This document shows positions 34,846-46,235 of a stretch of DNA of 64,000 bases, piece after piece. This DNA comes from Atrina japonica (Eukaryota; Mollusca; Bivalvia; Pterioida; Pinnidae). The notes under the pieces are model-generated. The model saw nothing but the letters and a program-made list of their open reading frames with translations. It did not search any database and was not told where the DNA came from. The stretch lies in assembly GCA_030159075.1 (NCBI GenBank), contig BROG01000535.1:169001-233000 (forward strand). Reading direction: 5' to 3'. The position numbers and the translations under genes are program-made. Each line of letters starts with the position of its first letter. The stretch's first letter is position 1.

Positions 34846-36685
34846 AATAATTATAATAATAATAATAATAATTCTTTATCCTTTTGTTTTCTTCAAAACT
34901 TATCCTCTGTAAAGTGTGTTCCCAGTTCTTACCTTTTATCTTATGGTAAGGTAAAAAATTATTTCCAGTACATGCAGTGTGTGACCCATTGTCTGACTTT
35001 TGGAAAGGTGGGGTCAACTCAGAGTTTAATGTATTTGTTCAAGCGACAAGTCGTACGAGTAGCAAAGAAATATATATAAATACAGAAGTATGGGGTTAAT
35101 TTTCTTTGATTTACTTTTCGTACATCTAAAAAAATCTTTGAATGTATTAGAAGGAAAAGAAGTATATCCACTTTTTCAGTAAATAATGAATATTCGTATA
35201 TCGGAGAGTAACATAGTTTTATAATGTGACAATTAACAACCGAGGTCGTAAGTCAAACTTTGCCGGAAAGATATTTCACTGTTTTTGTTTATTTGTTTAC
35301 ATATAGCTGGTTACGCCACAAGTCAAGTTTCATTGTTTTAGACGAGAAATTGTTACTCGTCGGAAAGTAATTTTGACGCACATTATATATCTAAGTTCAA
35401 TGTACTTAACTTGACCAAACGTACACACAAAGTATTTCAATGATCTAACAATAACGCCCTATACTTTAATGGAGTACATGTTCATGTATACAGAGATTTG
35501 TCACTGTTCCCACAACTTTTGTTTTGTGCAACTCTTCAACACCACCCAAGGCTTTCAATACTGAAACTGATTCTTTGTGAGAAATCGGTTACCAGTTGAT
35601 TCGTGTGATTAAGATACTTGTCTTGCCAACCTTAACAAAACGCTGTAGTATACTATGTTTAAAGTAAATAAACAATTACACCACAGCAAATACTACGTAA
35701 ACTTTTCGTTTTAAATTATCATAAAATTAAATAATTTTCAATACAGTAAATAAAAGTTGGTGTACTGTCCTATGACATATTTGTAATTTTGTAAAAATTC
35801 AAACATGCATGAATGACGATTGCATGTTTGAATTTTTACAAAATTACAAATATGTCATAGGACAGTACCAAAAAATAAGTTTTTACTTTAGGTCTTGTAG
35901 TAAAAACACTGATTTCTCAAAAGCTACATGAATTTATATTGTCTATATTGAATTAAAGCAAACCAAAGGTTTTCTGTTGTTTTTTTGTTTATTTGTTTTG
36001 GATTTTTTTGGTATTTGCATGTTTTTCACATTTCTATTTACTTTTATTCTTCTTATTATTATTCTTTTTTAAGGTGGGTGGGATGGCAATCAAGGCCTTC
36101 CAAACTCCATGCACATGAAACAGAATGATCTACCCTATCATCGAGCTTGATCTGCCTAAAGCTGTGCGAGGACTGGGGAAGTGTTCACTGGATTTACTGT
36201 CACGTGCATTAATGAAAGTTCCACATATGATTCCAACATCTAGGATCCAAAGTGTTATAGACGTTTTACAAACATTAAGACTAACAGTGAATTTGTCAGA
36301 ATTAGGTCGCAATTTCAATATTTTACATTAGACATCAGTCTTACGGAAATTAAAATGAGACTTCATTTCATATCTAAATTTGTACCTAAAAACTTCGCTG
36401 TACACAGTATCGCCACTGTTATGTAATTCCTATAATTATTCATGATTTATATTAAATTTTTTGAATATTTTCCTGTTGCCGTTTATACTTTTATGTTTCA
36501 CACACGTTATATTTCTGAGTTAAGTGCGTTTATCTGAAATATTTAAGTCTGTTTATAATACTCTTATTCAGTAAATGTTAATTTGATTTCTGTCAAACAG
36601 GCCTATAAAGGCCACTCAAGGGAACAAGTAAAAATGGCCGTTATATACAGGTTGTCTTTACAAATAGGATTACTCCTGATTAAAA
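34846..36685. other. Intergenic stretch without a supported gene
   Basis: Apart from the hairpin at 35,763-35,867 I see no structured element. A 68-codon plus-strand frame at 36,125-36,331 (LDLPKAVRGLGKCSLDLLSR) looks slightly protein-like but has no splice or family support. Confidence 0.5.
35763..35867. repeat. Perfect 47-bp inverted repeat with an 11-bp loop
   Basis: The left arm begins TACTGTCCTATGACATATTT and ends CAAACATGCA; the right arm at 35,821-35,867 is its exact reverse complement. The spacer is TGAATGACGAT. Similarity continues weakly outside the arms (AAAGTTGG against CCAAAAAATAAGTTTTTACT). It is either the tip of a young foldback/MITE element or a hairpin RNA source. Confidence 0.96.
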
Positions 36686-36687
36686 AC

Positions 36688-36783
36688 AGATAGATAGATA
36701 GATAGATAGATAGATATAGATAGATTAGGTAGATAGATAGATAGATAGATAGATAGAATAGAGATAGATAGATAGATAGACAG
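36688..36783. repeat. GATA tetranucleotide microsatellite
   Basis: About 95 bp of AGAT repeats with interruptions. Confidence 0.95.
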
Positions 36784-36842
36784 ATAGATTGATATAGTTA
36801 GATAAAGTTAGACAGATGATAAACAGATAGACTGAATTTTAC

Positions 36843-37020
36843 ATCGGTGTCATGAGTGGATAAGGAAATCTCCACCCAAATGGCAAGAATTCAATTTTCC
36901 AATTGGATGGCAATGGGGGCTAATATTTCCCTTTCTGATAAACACACCCATGTTTGACTATTTTTCCAATGCTCGAAATACATGTTTATGTATACAAATA
37001 AGACTGAGGCAATTTCCATG
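36843..37020 (-). repeat. Interspersed repeat family F, partial copy
   Basis: GGATAAGGAAATCTCCACCC, AACACACCCATGTTTGACTA and AAATACATGTTTATGTATAC match the left half of the copies at 44,756-45,112 and 48,536-48,962. Confidence 0.65.
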
Positions 37021-37050
37021 TAATACATTATCCTACGTAATAAAACTCTG

Positions 37051-37140
37051 TTAACTCATCAACCCCTGAAAGATAATGGACTCTGCTGTTAATCAATGAA
37101 TTAGACCAGTCCAAATGTGTCTCTAGGGCTGAATGAGTTA
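37051..37140 (+). mobile_element. MITE-like element, family A, best preserved copy
   Basis: It begins TTAACTCATCAACCCCTGAA and ends CTAGGGCTGAATGAGTTA. The 90-bp element has inverted ends and the AGTCCAAATGTGTC core. Confidence 0.75.
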
Positions 37141-37465
37141 AAAAGGATAAATGTGTGAACCATGCAGAGAAAAATGAAGATGGATACATGGAAAGATATC
37201 CTTATACACGCAAAAGTTCCTGATAGATATAATCTTTATTCATTTGACACATGAAATACAGTGATATTGAAATACCCATACATAAAAAAAGTTTGATTTT
37301 CAGACAGTATGGCCTGTCATAAGACAGACGACCTTTATAATATGAGGTCAGAATTGAAAACACGGCATTGAGAGTTGATAAACGCATGTAGAATAATTAC
37401 AAACTTTTGATTTGTAAACCTGCCCAACGAAACTAATTAAATACATATAAATAAACATTGTACAG

Positions 37466-37837
37466 TTAAAGGGGCATTAGCTATGTTTACCAAAAATTAT
37501 ATTTCGATTTATTTCTACTTTTATTACTTGTACTTGATGTACAATATAAACAAATAATAGCTATATACAGGCATAACAAAATCTTATATTCCTAAATAAA
37601 TTGTGAAAGTAAGATCAGGTCCAGTGTGATATTCACATACAAATAGTAAGATTGAGTTAATCAACTGCAATTGAAAAAGTGCAAAACCTGGGTTTCTCAA
37701 GCAATTTTCACAAAATATATAGGAATTTAAGAATTTTTATGCCTGTGTATATCTCTTTTTTGCTATTGTATATCAATCTAATTAGTAATAAAGGAAATAA
37801 AATATTTTGAAAAAAACACAGCTAATTTCCCTTTAAA
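37466..37837 (+). mobile_element. MITE-like element, family E, unexpanded copy
   Basis: 372 bp bounded by TTAAAGGGGCATTAGCTATG and ACAGCTAATTTCCCTTTAAA, a clear imperfect terminal inverted repeat of about 23 bp. No coding capacity. Confidence 0.82.
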
Positions 37838-37839
37838 GT

Positions 37840-38446
37840 AATGGTATATTTGGATTCTAAAAAAAAAATCTAAAAAGTGTTGAAAAAAAATGATAAAAAT
37901 CAGTTTAAAATCGGAATTTTTGTGCTGGATCTAAGATCTCTAAATTTACTCCATACTCCAGCTTAACTATCTTTTAGGATGTGACGATATAAATAAAAGA
38001 TATATGTTACAACTGGACATTTTGGTATATTGATGATAATTTAAATTTGTAAATAATGATGAAAATGATTGCTCATTTGAAGAAAAATTCAGAGATATAA
38101 AAAAATTGTTTTATTATATACTCAAATTTTGAATACCATGGTCAACACACTTTTCTTTTTATGAGAAAATAATAAATTTTTACCCGTGTTTTGATGTATA
38201 ATAAATGATAATGGCTGCACTTACAAGTATGGAACACCCAGAGTATTTACAATCATCTTGATAGTCAAAAAGATGATTAATTTTGAGCTTGAGTATTGAG
38301 CAGATTTTTCGATTTCAGGCCAAGATATATCAAAGCCTTGAACACATCATAACCCAAACCGACCATCAAATCTTACATGTAACCACTCGTAGCTATACAA
38401 GAAACCAAGAAAACATGTTTGGCACTAGTTTTTTTCACTTGTATTC
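37840..38446. other. AT-rich stretch, nothing recognised
   Basis: About 600 bp of AT-rich DNA with poly-A runs. No repeat, exon or RNA gene that I can support. Confidence 0.5.
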
Positions 38447-38591
38447 AGGGGCCCATTTTATGAAAGGTCCTAAGTCCTAAATCCTAACTTTTAGTCCTAA
38501 CTACCATGGCAATGCATCACTGATTGGTCAGTCCCATGACAATTAAGACTAAGATTTAGGATTTAGGACCTTTTGTAAAATGGACCCCAGA
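38447..38591. mobile_element. Palindromic MITE, about 145 bp
   Basis: CAGGGGCCCATTTTATGAAA, GGTCCTAAGTCCTAAATCCT at the left is mirrored by AGGATTTAGGACCTTTTGTA, AAATGGACCCCAG at the right. Terminal inverted repeats of about 35 bp occupy half of the element. Confidence 0.85.
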
Positions 38592-39094
38592 TTTTCAGGT
38601 GCATTTAAAATCATATTTCTTGCTTGTTTTATTTTATATATATATATTTTCCAATTTGAGAAGAGATAAAGAATTATTTGACCCATTCAAACCCTTATCA
38701 TTGACTTTATTAGTTTTATAGTCATTATATATAAATATATAGTTCATTCAGTAACTGCATAAAACCTCTTATGTATTAATATTAATAAAATTTTTATACA
38801 TATGTACTTTGTACAGTGTATCATGGATAATAAAAGAGTATTGCACAATCACGTATGTGGTGCACTTAAAATTGGACATTAGCCAAACCCTTGACAGGCT
38901 TCAAACTTTAACTGATTATATTTGGAAAAAATGTCACAAAGATTATGTGAAAAAATGTAGATAAAATCTAGTAACTGGTACAAATAAAATGACAATACAA
39001 AGTAAAAGTAAAGTACAATGCAAATAAATGTAGCTATAAAACAATGGGTGGAATTTCTTGTACTGTTCCCACGAATGTTACAAGCAAACCTAAA

Positions 39095-39775
39095 GGAAAT
39101 CATATCTATAACTTTTTGTATTATATTTCCCCATTACTGTTCATATCTATAGCTTTAATATTATATTTTCCCAACACTGTTCAGATCTATAACTTAAGTT
39201 TTATATTTCCCCAATACTGTTCAGATCTAACTTTGGTATTAAATTTCCCAATCACTTTCATATCTATAACTTTGGACTTGAGTTTTGATTATTGATTGGT
39301 ACTTTTTCAATTTTACTTTGGAATCATATTTTCCCATTACTGTTCAGATCTATAACTTTGGTAATATATTTCCCCATTACTGTTCAGATCTATAACTTTG
39401 GTATTATATTTCCCCATTACTGTTCAGTTCTATAACTTTGGTATTATATTTCCCCATTACTGTTCAGATCTATAATTTTGGTTTTATATTTCCCCATCAC
39501 TGTTCAGATCTATAATTTTGGTATTATATTTTCCCATCACTGTTCTGATCTATAAATTTGGTATTATATATCCCCATTAATGTTCAGATCTATAACTTTG
39601 GTATTATATATCCCCATTACTGTTCAGATCTATAACTTTGGTATTATATATCCCCATTACTGTTCAGATCTATAACTTTGGTATTATATTTCCCCATTAC
39701 CGTTCAGATCTATAACTTTGGTATTATATTTCCCCATTACTGTCCATATCTATAACTTTTGTATAACATTTCTAT
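39095..39775. repeat. 40-bp minisatellite, about 16 units
   Basis: The unit reads TATATTTCCCCATTACTGTT, CAGATCTATAACTTTGGTAT. Units from 39,345 on are close copies; those before 39,300 are more diverged and irregular in length. Short chance frames cross it. Confidence 0.92.
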
Positions 39776-40307
39776 TTACTCATTACAGAGCATCCTCTAT
39801 GGGGTTTTGTTTGTTGCCATTGATCATATACAATGTTAATATATGTAAAATACATTTCATATGTTTAGGAAAATACAGAAGAAAAACAATTTTCCAAACA
39901 AACAGACAACACCCATACCCCAAAACCAACACAAAAATAAAAACAAAAACAGAATTCTCTAACATTCTACAAACAAAAACAAATCAAAAATCAAAACAGA
40001 AGCATCATTTTATACAAACAAAATGTTACATGACAAATTTATATACGAATTTATGCCAATCATGTGTGTTTTGAACACATACCGTAATTAAACTACTGTA
40101 AAGTTTTTAATAACACTTGTGCTATTTATTACAAGTTGGTTATTCATACAAATACTGTCAATCACTAGATATCAATTTTGAATACAGTAAAGTTTATATC
40201 AGATGATGGTAATCTGTCAATTAAGGCATTATAATTAAAAACCCATTTCTAATTGCTCCTGTTTTTTGATAAGTTGCATAAACGATCTAAACAATCCGTT
40301 ATGGGGT

Positions 40308-40645
40308 CACATGCAGATGACTTCATAGGTGTGGCATTTTCGACCAATGAAAATGTGACTTACGAAATCTTGTAAGTTTCTTAAATGGCAAAGAGATATA
40401 ATCATTTTTTTTTACATTATAAGCAACACTGAACACACAAAACCCGGAAGTAGAGAATTCTTTCCATAACGTTGGATAGGATTGAATCATCAAAGATATT
40501 TTGATTGAATTCTGGATGTCGGTTTCTTTATCTTAAAATAAATTACATCTCTTTGCCCTTCTATAAACTTTCAATATCTTGAAAGTCACATTTTCATTGG
40601 TCGAAAATTACATACCTAAGAGAGTTTATTCACACGTGACTCCAA
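40308..40645. mobile_element. Inverted-repeat (MITE-like) element, about 340 bp
   Basis: The left arm has GGGGTCACATGCAGATGACT and TTTTCGACCAATGAAAATGT GACTT; the right arm has AAGTCACATTTTCATTGGTC GAAAA and TTCACACGTGACTCC. Arms of roughly 90 bp surround a short AT-rich middle with ATTACATCTCTTTGCC / GGCAAAGAGATATAAT pairing. Confidence 0.85.
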
Positions 40646-40861
40646 AGCAGATTGCGTTAGATGCTCTACCCGACGTATCAGAAAATGGGAGTGTTGAGAG
40701 ATTTGTTTTTAATCAGATTTGTAAATTAAGGTAACCCACATGCCTTGCATCAGTAAAAAGTAAAGTGTATGTCATTTATCTAGTAGCAGAATGCTCATAG
40801 CATTCAATAGTTTTAAGAAGTATAACCTTTATTTATTTTACAAAAATTATCAAACAAGTTT

Positions 40862-41015
40862 ATGGAACTTATATAAATGTTTTTCATTGGCTCTGATGTT
40901 GGCCTGAAGGGGTAATTACTATGGCAGGAAACCACAGAAAACCCATGGTGACCCCCATGCCATCCCACATTCTCCCGTCCAATCCAAGGACTGAATTGGG
41001 TTGTCTAAGACCATG
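40862..41015 (-). mobile_element. tRNA-derived SINE, eroded copy
   Basis: TTGGCTCTGATGTTGGCCTG, CAGGAAACCACAGAAAACCC and TTCTCCCGTCCAATCCAAGG follow the order of the SINE at 20,670-20,876; the tRNA-like head is nearly lost. Confidence 0.65.
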
Positions 41016-41032
41016 TTGAGTATTACATATAA

Positions 41033-41139
41033 TACAGTGAAACTTGTCTTGTAAGAACACTATCAGAGAAAACTACCTGTTTTCTTAGACCACATACCAG
41101 TGGCAGAAGGGGTGGTCTTTCAAGACAGGTTCCAATGTA
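41033..41139 (+). mobile_element. MITE-like element, family D (short)
   Basis: It starts TACAGTGAAACTTGTCTTGT and ends AAGACAGGTTCCAATGTA, so the ends are inverted relatives. The middle has GTGGTCTTTC. Confidence 0.55.
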
Positions 41140-42003
41140 GTTAAAACAAAGTAACGATTATTTCACATGTTTTTATGAAATGGTTATCAGTAATAAATAT
41201 GGAAAAATCTGTTGTGCACTAGTTATCAATAAAAGTACAAAAAAATGGTGTGTGTGTCGAAGACTAGATTGTAGTAAAACAGAGTACATTAAAACATGCT
41301 ATTTATCATAAAAGATACACACAAGAAAGTATATTTTCTTTTTATCTGTCAAAAAAGAACCAAAACACACCCCCCCCCCAAAAAAAAGAAGATAAAAGTT
41401 GGTTAATATTAAAAAAAATAATTTGAAAAGTTAAAAATTCCCTTTAACAGAATTTCACAAAATTTTATTTTATATTTTAACATTCGATCATAATATATTT
41501 ATTTTTATATTCACTAAAAAATTTCTTTCATCGCATAGTTTTTATTGCATCCCCATTAGACCTTTTTGCAGTTGGCCATTTTGTCACAGTTGGTCATAAT
41601 AGTTGAAGTTTCAAATAAAAAGGTAGGGCAGCATCACTTCTTGTTAAGCAGTTTATATACAATGTAACCTATAATATGGATATCATGCAGTGATAGGTGC
41701 CATAATTGAAAAAGCAGTCTACAGGAAAGTGAGGACACTTGCCATCTTTACAGGAGAGAACATTTATCTATACCTAAACCTTGTGCCTGAACTGAAACAA
41801 GATATCACTGAACGTCCTCAATGTAAATATTACAAAACCTGACTCGACTTTGCCTGACTTTCTGCTGAAGTCATGTGACCAAGTACTAACTTTTCCAACA
41901 TAACTCAGAACAGAATGGAACAACTGGAAAATGGTCTATTTATATGCACTGGAGTGAAAAAGAATTATGAACCCAACACACAAAAATCTGTGAAAGAACA
42001 TCT

Positions 42004-42095
42004 TTAACCTATTTACCCCTACAGACACATTTAGACTAGTCTAAGTTATTGATTCACACAATGGGTCCATTGTTTTTCAGGGGTGATGAGTTCAT
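42004..42095 (-). mobile_element. MITE-like element, family A, reverse copy
   Basis: TTAACCTATTTACCCCTACA, GACACATTTAGACT and CAGGGGTGATGAG are the reverse complement of the family A pattern. Confidence 0.65.
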
Positions 42096-43789
42096 GTATT
42101 ATCTATCAGTTTATTGATACAAATACCGAATGCAAAGCACACAACTTGGTTATCAGTAAAAAAAAAACAGGCAGTAAAAGCTTACGTTTTAATTTTATAC
42201 CAGATGTGAAAATACCCGAGTAGGCAGTATTGAATGAAATATTTACATACGTATGAAATAACAAGATGACTAGTATGGATGAGAAACATAAAGAATAGTA
42301 TGGGTGAGATTCAATACTTGGACCCCATTAAAATAAACAAAAGGACTAAGGGGATTTATTGGTCATCTGAGATTCTGTCCTATTGGCTGGTGACCAGTTC
42401 TTGCTAAGTACCAATTCTTGTCAAGACAGGTGACAATATGGGTAAATGTGAATAATATTTTGCTCAGGAACATAAGATGATATTCATTTTTCTTTTTCCT
42501 TTTTTTTGATCAGGACAGCACTTTAAAAACATCACAAATTTGTTGTGAAACCATTGCATGGGTGAGAATTGGTACTGGATATGAAGCAGTCATCCGCCAA
42601 TATCTACAAATACATGTACCAGTGCCTGAGCCAGTGATCATGAAATTCACAATTCTGTAAATCTTACAATAGGGACACTGGATACACTCTGCACTTATGA
42701 ATGTTAACTGTGTTTTTCTTAATAAAATAAAGTTTAAACCAAATCTGAGAACTGGTCCAATAATTTTTACAAGAAGTTAAAAAATGTCTCTACAGTTAAT
42801 ACATGGCACAATATGAATGATGATAGATGGCAGTGGATTATAATAGGTCACTCAAGATGACCTAAGAAGATTAATAAAAAATATCACAGTACAGTATCAT
42901 GCATAAATAGTTTTAAAACAATCACACCTTATCCGCCGTAACAATTTACAGTTGCCGTATTGACTAGCTATCAAGTTCTGTCCTGGTGTACCTTCAGTCT
43001 CTTTTTCTGCCACTTCTATTTTTACACATAACATGTAGTTAACTTGAAGGAATGGGACATTTGAGTAAACTTTTATGATTTTAACATTTTTCGAAAACTT
43101 CAAATTTTGAAAAATTCCAACAGTTTGATGATTTTTTCCTTTTTATGCATTTTTAAAGTTACTTTCGGAGATAATAATTATTAACCAAAAAACAATATAT
43201 TTCTTCAAGTGAGCTGAATGAAGTTGTGTTTCTCCATTCATTACGTTGGAAGGGGGGGGGATGTATGCTTAAATTTTAGATCGCCATAATCAGGTATCTT
43301 TCCTTTAATTTCTTTAAAACGGACTCAGTCCCATCTCTGTTTGTTACATTATTCAGAAATTCGTCAAATGTATTTCTCCATTGGTACAGAACAGAAAAAA
43401 CAATTATGAACTCCTTCTCTGAAACTCTCATAAATTGCGGGCCATTTTTTTAAAAATAAAGCATCCATACATATACAGCAACTGTCCTTGAATGGTCCTA
43501 ACGTAAATCACCACTTAACGCTAAATATGCGACAGCAGGGTTATGGTGACTCACCATTGCACCTGGAATTAACAAAGTTTATACACAATAAGTATTGGAG
43601 TAACAACAGTCATTTCAATGAATATGATAATATTTCACCTGTAAAACTGGATCTGAAATATGATACTGTCTCAGAAATTACAGAGGATTTAGATACAGTA
43701 ACTGATATAAGAAAAGTAATTTGTAGAATTCCACTTTCAATATGAAAAGAAATCAAAAAGTGTCTGTGTATGTAAGTTGTAAATATATG

Positions 43790-43969
43790 TACAGTGAGAC
43801 TTGTATAACAACCTCCGTAGGGACACAAGAAAATGGGTCTTTATAGGGAGGTGGTCTTTAAATAGAGGTTGATTTGTACACAAATGGTACTATTGGGGAC
43901 AGCAAAAAATGGACTTTGTGACCAGGTGGTTTTTATACACAGGTGGTCGCTAAAGTAGGTTTTATTGTT
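43790..43969 (+). mobile_element. MITE-like element, family D, copy 2
   Basis: TACAGTGAGACTTGTATAAC through ACAACCTCCGTAGGGACACA to TAAAGTAGGTTTTATTGTTA, collinear with 3,750-3,931. Confidence 0.75.
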
Positions 43970-44045
43970 AATGTACTTAGAATAAGAATTACTCTCGTGC
44001 AGAGACATGCCATACACTCACATGCACATTCAATCATAAACTTAC

Positions 44046-44099
44046 CAATCAAGACACCCTGCATTAATCTATCATCACCTCCGCCTGGATTTACCGGAC
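44046..44099 (-). CDS. MGIC protein, coding exon 4
   Basis: 54 bp, entered and left in phase 1. It encodes G (split) then PVNPGGGDDRLMQGVLI and the first base of a Gly or similar codon. The acceptor reads TACTATTTGTCAG before GTCCGG and the donor reads ATTG before GTAAGTT. It fits exon 3 exactly in phase (APYA-G-PVNPGGG). The reading frame is still open at the donor, so at least one more exon follows at lower coordinates or is unidentified. In Src-family genes the first SH3 exon joins at a similar split Gly codon; that parallel is suggestive only. Confidence 0.65.
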
Positions 44100-44122
44100 C
44101 TGACAAATAGTAAAGAAATTAA

Positions 44123-44337
44123 TTACCTCATCAACCTCTGGGGTCACATTTAGACCCACCCAAATCAATAAATGGTATGGTCTAGTGTCATAATTTGGGT
44201 GTGAACATGTTGATATAGCATGTAAAATTATTTAAAAACTTGGATTTTAAATTAAACACTCCTGAATTCTGACAGTGGACTTTATCGATCTTTGAAATGG
44301 GAGAGTCCAATTGTGGCTATGGGGGTCAAAGAGTTAA
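44123..44337 (+). mobile_element. MITE-like element, family B, copy 2
   Basis: CTCATCAACCTCTGGGGTCA, GAATTCTGACAGTGGACTT and GGGAGAGTCCAATTGTGGCT, ending GGGGGTCAAAGAGTTAAA. Collinear with 2,281-2,492. Confidence 0.72.
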
Positions 44338-44755
44338 AAAAATCAACAGATATTTTACTGGGCTTGTGTATGTATTGTTTTAGCTTATCTTATTTCATGT
44401 TTACCTACATTTCTGGCTACTTAAATATAATGTACTGTAAAACACGACAGAGCTTTATCTTAAGCACCATACATGTGAGCTTACCACAATCAGACAGAAA
44501 CAGGAAGCTTCTGTAAAGTGACATCTAGTGGCAATCTTACCACAACTAGCAGTAATTTCAGATAAAATAATATCATCTTTTAGATGAAACTGAGTGGAAA
44601 TATGACAATGTCTAGCATTAATTTCAGCTGGAAAGATATCAACAGTGTATCAGTTGAAAGATAAGGAAAGATAACTTATTTATTATATCATCATGACTTC
44701 CAGATATAATCTCATAACATATCCATTCCTCTATGGTAAATTAGTTGTAAGACTG

Positions 44756-45112
44756 ATAGAGTCTGACAAGGGTGTGTCACATTGATAAGGAATCTCCGTC
44801 TAATTGGTGAGAATCTGGTTGTACAAGCCAAAGGTTTCCCTGAGGTTAGAATTTCACATTCTGGCCACAAGGGTTGAGATTTCTCTTTCCACTCATCACA
44901 CCCATGTTTGATTATGTTTTTACCATGCTTCAAATACATGTTTATGCACATAAGTAGAATCTTATGCAACTTTAATTGTATTCTCATCACACAGAAGTCC
45001 CACGTTATAACATTATACTGTGACATCATAGCACATGTAGCTTGTCTGCACCCTAGGGTGGGGACAGAGAAATTCTGACTTGACAAAAAAGTACACCTGT
45101 CCGAGTCAGAAG
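44756..45112 (-). repeat. Interspersed repeat family F, full copy
   Basis: It shares GATAAGGAATCTCC, TTTCCACTCATCACACCCAT, TGTATTCTCATCACACAGAA, TGTGACATCATAGCA and GGGACAGAGAAATTCTGACT in order with 48,536-48,962. Both copies lie in introns of the MGIC gene. No terminal structure was recognised. Confidence 0.75.
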
Positions 45113-45317
45113 AAAATGAGTTCTGTGCTAGGGTTCAACATTTCAGAGCAAAATCTAAGATAAATTTCAGTTCAGCATACATATAGTGTTTTGGGGGCAA
45201 TCAATACTTTTATTTACTTATTTATTATCATTTTCTTTGCAGGGGGTCAATTGAAATGAGGTAGTTTGAAAATATAAGACAATCACATATACACTGTATG
45301 TTTCTCACACCACATAC

Positions 45318-45437
45318 CTGCATATGGAGCCCCTGGAAGGTATGGTGCAGGTGGTGGACCTGGATACTGGGTCATCTGAGTGCCATATGCTGGGTTGTGT
45401 GGGTACGAATGTAGATTACTCTGTGGAATTCCTGAAG
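45318..45437 (-). CDS. MGIC protein, coding exon 3 (Pro/Tyr-rich)
   Basis: 120 bp, phase 1 at both ends. Encodes (A)SGIPQSNLHSYPHNPAYG, then TQMTQYPGPPPAPYLPGAPYA. The PGPPPAP stretch is a potential SH3 or WW ligand. The acceptor is AGCTTCATATAG-like (TATATAG before CTTCAGG) and the donor is GCAG before GTATGTGG. The exon is coding-like (no stop in frame, Pro/Tyr bias) and both neighbours join without frame change. Such low-complexity tracts evolve quickly, so the family cannot be named from it. Confidence 0.7.
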
Positions 45438-45600
45438 CTATATAAAAACACATGACTTGTTAAACCTTCGTGGTGTAAATTTTTTCTAAGAAATATATCA
45501 TCATGAAATATAAAACAACAAAGTTCATAAGTTTCATCCAGTGCTTATCAGTTTTATTATGGGGTAAAGTAGTGGAACCTGTCTTGAAAGACTACACTCA

Positions 45601-45681
45601 AGAAAGACTACCTCACAGACTCTTCTGTGAATCAATGGCATAGACCAGTCTAAATGTCTCTCTTAAGAGGTGAATGGGTTA
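45601..45681 (+). mobile_element. MITE-like element, family A (partial)
   Basis: ACTCTTCTGTGAATCAATGG, AGTCTAAATGTC and GAGGTGAATGGGTTAA. The left terminus is replaced by family D-like GTGGAACCTGTCTTGAAAGA. Confidence 0.5.
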
Positions 45682-45695
45682 ATATAGTCAAATTA

Positions 45696-46058
45696 TTAAA
45701 GGGGCATTAGCTATGTTTACCAAATAAAAAAAAATAATTTTGATTTTTTCTACTCTACTACTTGTACTTGATGAACAATAACAGTAAGAGCTACACTCAG
45801 GCATAAATAATCTTATATTCCTATATATTTTGCAAACATAGGTTGGGTCCAGTGTGGTATTCATTAACAAATAATCTATTGCAAGTGAAAAAGTGTCAAA
45901 TCTGGGTTCCTCAAACAATTTTCCCAGAAGTTAAATGAATTTAAGAATTGTTGTGCCTGTGTTTATCTATTTTTTGTTATTATGTATCAATAGTAAGTTG
46001 TAAAAAATTTAAAAAAAATGTTTTTTGAAAAAAAAAACACAGTTTATGTTCCTTTAAA
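45696..46058 (+). mobile_element. MITE-like element, family E, copy 3
   Basis: TTAAAGGGGCATTAGCTATG at the left, ACACAGTTTATGTTCCTTTA AAA at the right, 363 bp, with no internal amplification. It lies in MGIC coding intron 2. Confidence 0.8.
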
Positions 46059-46235
46059 ATAACAGTTGAGTGTGAGTATTGGGTAAATTTGGTGCCTTCC
46101 GGTACAGATATCATTTCATATATATATACAGGTGAAGTATATACAGACCTGTCAAGTATTTAGTAAACAACTGTTGTCATAAGAATACAAAAAACCATGA
46201 GTGAAGTAAAATTTCACAATGATCTATATACAGTA

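Larger units (their letters stand above)
41140..44045. other. Downstream flank or intron of the MGIC gene
   Basis: Except for a family A element (42,004) and a family D element (43,790) I see no supported feature. If the gene with exons at 44,046-49,438 continues left, this is its next intron. I could not find an exon encoding an SH3-like ALYDY motif here. Confidence 0.45.

Noticed and set aside
36125..36331. 68-codon plus-strand frame with LDLPKAVRGLGKCSLDLLSR
   Set aside because: It is protein-like in tone, but with no upstream exon, splice sites or family match, and a comparable frame is open on the other strand.
42897..43042. Possible terminal exon of the MGIC gene (VNYMLCVKIEVAEKETEGTP ... 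to a stop at 42,897)
   Set aside because: The phase fits an acceptor at 43,043 (CCTTCAAG), but the polypyrimidine tract is weak and the peptide has no recognisable feature; it cannot be separated from chance without transcripts.
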